From an uncultured Veillonella sp. (GTDB taxonomy: Bacteria; Bacillota; Negativicutes; Veillonellales; Veillonellaceae), in NCBI GenBank assembly GCA_900549845.1, contig URPT01000073.1, positions 1 through 8,079 of the forward strand: a DNA stretch of 8,079 bases, written 5' to 3'. Within the stretch, counting starts at the first letter, position 1. Each line of letters opens with the position of its first letter. Shown piece by piece: positions 5,435 to 8,079 of the stretch. Under the pieces are notes generated by a model. The model made no database searches and had not been told where the DNA came from. It saw only the letters and a list, made by a program, of their open reading frames with translations. The position numbers were made by a program, and so were the translations under genes.

Positions 5435-6718
5435 ATGAAGGATTATATTGATATTCAAGAGCGCCCGTCTTGGGGGCGTATGTTGCCACTTAGTTTCCAA
5501 CATTTATTTGCTATGTTTGGCTCTACTGTATTAGTACCATATTTGTTAAAGGTAGATCCTGCAACAGCTTTATTTATGAATGGTATCGGTACATTGCTAT
5601 ACCTATTCGTATGTAAAGGTAAAATCCCTGCATACCTCGGTTCTAGCTTTGCTTTCATTGCTCCTGTAGCTGGTGTATTATCTGCCGGCCTCGGTTATGA
5701 GGCAGCTAAAGGTGCCTTCGTTGTATTTGGTTTATCCTTTGTGATTTTATCTGTTCTAGTTCGCTATATTGGTACGCGTTGGATTGATAAGTTATTCCCA
5801 CCGGCTGCCATGGGTGCTATCGTTGCTATTATTGGTTTGGAATTGGCACCAGTAGCGATGAGTATGTCTGGCCTTATTGGTAATCAAGATTTAGGCATGA
5901 GCCACAGCCAAGCTATTTTTATCTCTATGTTTTCCTTAGTTGTTACCTTGCTTGGTACTGTTGTGTTCCGTGGTTTCTTAGCAGTTATCCCTGTTTTGAT
6001 TGGCGTTGTTTCCGGCTATATATTATCCGCCTTTATGGGTGTTGTTGATTTCTCTAGCGTAGAGGCTGCACCTTGGTTCTCCTTACCGCAGTTCTATGGC
6101 ATGCCTGTATTTGATATCAATGCAATCATCATGATTATGCCAGCACTCTTTGTAGTATTTGCAGAACATGTAGGTCACTTGGTTGTAACTAGTAACATCG
6201 TATCCAAAGACTTGATGAAAGAACCAGGCTTACAACGTTCTTTGCTCGGTGATGGTCTTGCGAATATTTTATCTGGTTTCTTTGGTGCTACACCAAATAC
6301 GACATATGGTGAAAACATCGGTGTACTCGCTATCACCCGTTGCTTCAGTGTATGGGTTATCGGCGGTGCTGCTGTTCTTGCTATGATTATCTCCTTTGTA
6401 GGTAAAGTAGCTGCTCTTATCCATGCTATCCCAGTACCGGTTATGGGTGGTGTATCCATTCTCTTGTTCGGTATCATTGCAGCATCCGGTTTGCGCATGC
6501 TTGTAGAACGCAAGGTAGATTATACAAATCCTGTGAACATGATCTTAACATCTGTTATCCTTGTTGTAGGCCTTAGCGGTGCTGAACTTGCTGTAGGTCC
6601 TGTTGTGTTGAAAGGCATGGGCCTTGCGACTGTAGTAGGCATGGCAATGAGTATCATCCTATTGATTCTTCAAAAAACAGGCGTTGGTAATGACCAATTG
6701 AAAAAAACAGAAGTATAA
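5435..6718 (+). CDS. uraA: Uracil permease (NCS2 family, UraA-type proton symporter)
   Basis: A 427-residue inner-membrane protein that closely follows E. coli UraA along its whole length, so the likely role is proton-coupled uracil uptake for pyrimidine salvage. Diagnostic segments are ERPSWGRMLPLSFQHLFAMF (9-28), FNGIGTLLYLF-like MNGIGTLLYLF (48-58), CKGKIPAYLGSSFAFI (60-75), LFPPAAMGAIVA (120-131), the substrate-binding AEHVGHLVV (243-251; E244 and H248 correspond to UraA E241 and H245) and TPNTTYGENIGV (286-297; E293 corresponds to UraA E290). Multiple hydrophobic helices span the protein, as expected for the 14-helix NCS2 fold. ATG 5435 follows GAGAGG with a 5-nt spacer. It stands alone between a structured leader and a terminator, with no other pyrimidine gene in view. 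Uracil over xanthine specificity rests on the close match to UraA. Confidence 0.95.
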   Translation: MKDYIDIQERPSWGRMLPLSFQHLFAMFGSTVLVPYLLKVDPATALFMNGIGTLLYLFVCKGKIPAYLGSSFAFIAPVAGVLSAGLGYEAAKGAFVVFGLSFVILSVLVRYIGTRWIDKLFPPAAMGAIVAIIGLELAPVAMSMSGLIGNQDLGMSHSQAIFISMFSLVVTLLGTVVFRGFLAVIPVLIGVVSGYILSAFMGVVDFSSVEAAPWFSLPQFYGMPVFDINAIIMIMPALFVVFAEHVGHLVVTSNIVSKDLMKEPGLQRSLLGDGLANILSGFFGATPNTTYGENIGVLAITRCFSVWVIGGAAVLAMIISFVGKVAALIHAIPVPVMGGVSILLFGIIAASGLRMLVERKVDYTNPVNMILTSVILVVGLSGAELAVGPVVLKGMGLATVVGMAMSIILLILQKTGVGNDQLKKTEV

Positions 6719-6801
6719 TTATAGTCAAACCTATTGATGAAATAGCATCTTACGATGATGACTGACAATAGTAAAGCTTTAAACTAATATACTTTATAAA
6801 T

Positions 6802-6846
6802 AACGACTACTGAATCAGGTATGATCCTGTGAAAGTAGTCGTTTTT
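6802..6846 (+). terminator. Rho-independent terminator after uraA
   Basis: AACGACTACT (6802-6811) pairs with AGTAGTCGTT (6834-6843). An inner stem CAGG/CCTG sits within the loop after a small internal bulge, and a run of five T's (6842-6846) follows. It is 83 bp beyond the uraA stop. Confidence 0.85.
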
Positions 6847-7016
6847 ATTATCTTATACATATCATCGTTTAATACTTGTGAACCGAATAGGTTTAGGATG
6901 TAAGACTATTTGATATGAAATAGATTTATATGATAAGGGTTATCTTTATAATTTATTCTTTATATTGTATAATGAAGATATAAGTTGTATAAAATTAATT
7001 ATTATTTTGGTCATAT

Positions 7017-7022
7017 AAAGGA
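7017..7022 (+). promoter_or_regulatory. Ribosome binding site that decides the small membrane protein start
   Basis: AAAGGA is 7 nt before ATG 7030. The frame stays open to a TTG at 6985, but that codon has no Shine-Dalgarno and the extra 15 codons are AT-rich leader, so 7030 is the supported start. Confidence 0.8.
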
Positions 7023-7029
7023 CGTAACG

Positions 7030-7446
7030 ATGTCTGATCAACACAATACAAATAACAATCAAAATACATATACAAATAATGAACGTAGCGATAGCTTTGG
7101 TAGTAATGCTCACTTCGGAGAGCCAAATACACGGGTATTATCTGATGATGAGCGCCGTGACTTTGATGGTGTAACCATTGAAGAGGTAGGAGACTCTGTT
7201 CATGTGGACTCTACACCTAGTAATATGAATGAAGAATATCAACGCGGTGAAGAGTACAATCAATATGGCCCTCATGTTAAGGTGTATAGCTTTAATAGTA
7301 CAAGCTGGCTTAGTCGCATCATTTTGATTATCGTTCTAGCCGTTGTATTAGCGGCAGTAGTTTTCTTTGGCGGCATTATCCTATCCGTAGTAGGTGTTGT
7401 CATTTTAGTGGGTGCTATTGTTTCCTTTATCTTTGGCCTCTTTTAA
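7030..7446 (+). CDS. Small membrane protein with polar N/Q-rich N-terminus, function unknown
   Basis: From ATG 7030 the protein has 138 residues. Residues 1-20 are rich in Asn and Gln (MSDQHNTNNNQNTYTNNERS). Residues 21-80 are acidic and probably disordered, including the segment FDGVTIEEVGDSVHVDS (45-61). A short segment KVYSFNSTSWLSR (84-96) leads into a strongly hydrophobic C-terminus (97-138) that looks like two closely spaced membrane helices (about 97-113 and 117-137) with a GG turn at 114-115, ending at FIFGLF. There is no signal peptide and no cysteine. With R96 just before the first helix, a cytoplasmic N-terminus and a helical hairpin in the membrane is the simplest topology. I do not recognise a family. 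The next gene starts 63 bp downstream with no terminator between, so read-through into it is possible. Confidence 0.8.
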   Translation: MSDQHNTNNNQNTYTNNERSDSFGSNAHFGEPNTRVLSDDERRDFDGVTIEEVGDSVHVDSTPSNMNEEYQRGEEYNQYGPHVKVYSFNSTSWLSRIILIIVLAVVLAAVVFFGGIILSVVGVVILVGAIVSFIFGLF

Positions 7447-7455
7447 TGGTATAAT
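7447..7455 (+). promoter_or_regulatory. Candidate extended -10 promoter for the radical SAM gene
   Basis: TGGTATAAT is a perfect extended -10 (TGN plus TATAAT) beginning at the base after the upstream stop codon. No good -35 is seen 17 bp upstream, though extended -10 promoters can work without one. Transcription would start near 7462, leaving a leader of about 48 nt that contains a small TGGC/GCCA hairpin (7477-7487). Confidence 0.45.
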
Positions 7456-7509
7456 ATATATATTATGACTAGACGGTGGCTGAGCCATTCGATGATTTAA
7501 AGGGGACCT

Positions 7510-8079
7510 ATGAACGTAGTTTTATCCACATTAAACTCAAAATTTATACATTCCTCCCTGGCTTTGCGGTATCTGAAAGCCTACGGGCAGGCTCACGGAC
7601 AGGCATACGATATAGTAGAATATACTATTAATATGCCTGTTTTACATATTCTTAGCGATATTACAGAGCGCAATATAGATGTATTGGGCTTCGCTTGCTA
7701 TATCTGGAACATTGAAATGACCTTACATGTGGTGGACATGGTGAAAGCAGTTCGACCAGATATTAAAATTATCTTAGGTGGACCAGAAGTATCTTTCACA
7801 GCCGATGAAATTCTAAATCGTTGCCATGCTGTAGATTATGTTGTACAAGGTGAAGGGGAAGAAGCTTTCTACCAACTCATTAGTGCATTACAAAATGGTA
7901 AGGATGGATTAGAAGAAAAAATCCCTGGTGTACGAGGACGTCATATTTCAGGTGAACTTATGGGCTCTACAGAGGCGGTAGAGGTTAAAGATCTTAGTAC
8001 CATTCCATTCCCATATGTAGAAGAGGATATGGAGGATTTAGAACATAAAATCATCTATTATGAATCCTCTCGCGGATGT
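7510..8079 (+). CDS. B12-binding-domain radical SAM protein, N-terminal part (cut by window edge)
   Basis: From ATG 7510 (AAAGGGG 4-5 nt upstream) the frame is open for 190 codons to the window end. Residues 1-130 form a cobalamin-binding-like Rossmann domain: MNVVLSTLNSKFIHSSLALR (1-20), IDVLGFACYIWNIE (56-69), IKIILGGPEVSF (85-96), and VDYVVQGEGEEAF (108-120). This pattern, with LGGPEVSF and no DxHxxG motif, is typical of class B radical SAM enzymes. Residues 181-190 read IIYYESSRGC; the final Cys should be the first of the CxxxCxxC cluster motif that binds the 4Fe-4S cluster and SAM. It resembles the DUF4080-type B12/radical SAM proteins common in anaerobic Firmicutes, whose substrates are mostly unknown. 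The family is clear; the reaction cannot be read from the part present. Confidence 0.92.
   Translation, partial: MNVVLSTLNSKFIHSSLALRYLKAYGQAHGQAYDIVEYTINMPVLHILSDITERNIDVLGFACYIWNIEMTLHVVDMVKAVRPDIKIILGGPEVSFTADEILNRCHAVDYVVQGEGEEAFYQLISALQNGKDGLEEKIPGVRGRHISGELMGSTEAVEVKDLSTIPFPYVEEDMEDLEHKIIYYESSRGC

Larger units (their letters stand above)
6719..7029. other. Non-coding region between uraA and the small membrane protein gene
   Basis: This 311-bp stretch holds the uraA terminator (6802-6846) and then very AT-rich DNA that must contain the promoter of the next gene. TATAAT occurs at 6947-6952 and again at 6968-6973, but neither has a good -35 at 16-18 bp. The only open frames are tiny and lack ribosome binding sites. 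I see no RNA gene. Confidence 0.6.

Noticed and set aside
6930..6983. Small 17-codon frame starting ATG in the AT-rich gap
   Set aside because: It has no ribosome binding site, AT-driven composition and no recognisable sequence.
6985..7029. TTG start adding 15 residues to the small membrane protein
   Set aside because: No Shine-Dalgarno precedes it, and ATG 7030 has a well-placed AAAGGA.
1..8079. CRISPR arrays, insertion sequences, tRNA or rRNA genes, phage or defence genes
   Set aside because: No regularly spaced repeats, transposase-like frames, terminal inverted repeats or tRNA-like cloverleaf sequences were seen. All larger frames have a chromosomal, non-mobile character.

Overview
The window looks like chromosomal DNA from a low-to-moderate-GC Firmicute. 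Protein similarity by eye suggests the Negativicutes, most likely Veillonella or a close relative. This is recall-based, because no 16S or database search was possible. Shine-Dalgarno sites are AGGAGG/AAAGGA-like, promoters look sigma70-like, and rho-independent terminators separate the transcription units.

Layout: (1) 1-182, minus strand, is the N-terminal 60 residues of a MerR-family regulator cut by the window edge. (2) 183-423 is a divergent control region. It holds a promoter with a 19-bp spacer and a dyad lying exactly between the -35 and -10, the arrangement of MerR-activated promoters. It also holds a degenerate inverted copy of that dyad near the regulator's own candidate promoter. 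(3) 424-2181 is a 585-residue thiamine-diphosphate enzyme of the DXS/transketolase family. It keeps the cofactor motifs but has replaced several residues that bind the phosphorylated acceptor in true DXS, and it ends at a strong terminator. (4) 2460-3143 is an exported, cysteine-free carboxymuconolactone-decarboxylase-like protein with its own terminator. (5) 3320-5324 is a two-gene operon, trmB (tRNA m7G46 methyltransferase) followed after 1 bp by a SEDS-family glycan polymerase (FtsW-like). It has a near-consensus promoter and a 15-bp tandem duplication in its leader. (6) 5435-6718 is a uracil permease (uraA) behind a structured 110-nt gap and followed by a terminator. (7) 7030-7446 is a small membrane-anchored protein with a polar N/Q-rich N-terminus and no recognised function. 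(8) 7510-8079 is the start of a B12-binding-domain radical SAM protein, cut at the first cysteine of its iron-sulfur motif.

Most of the window is housekeeping: tRNA modification, cell wall synthesis and pyrimidine uptake. The part that may be a distinct system is the first 2.2 kb. A MerR regulator and a divergent DXS-like enzyme are joined by an operator that resembles the aldehyde-responsive AdhR/NmlR operator I recall from Bacillus. My working hypothesis, which is inference, is a carbonyl- or electrophile-inducible ThDP enzyme whose substrate differs from that of genuine DXS.
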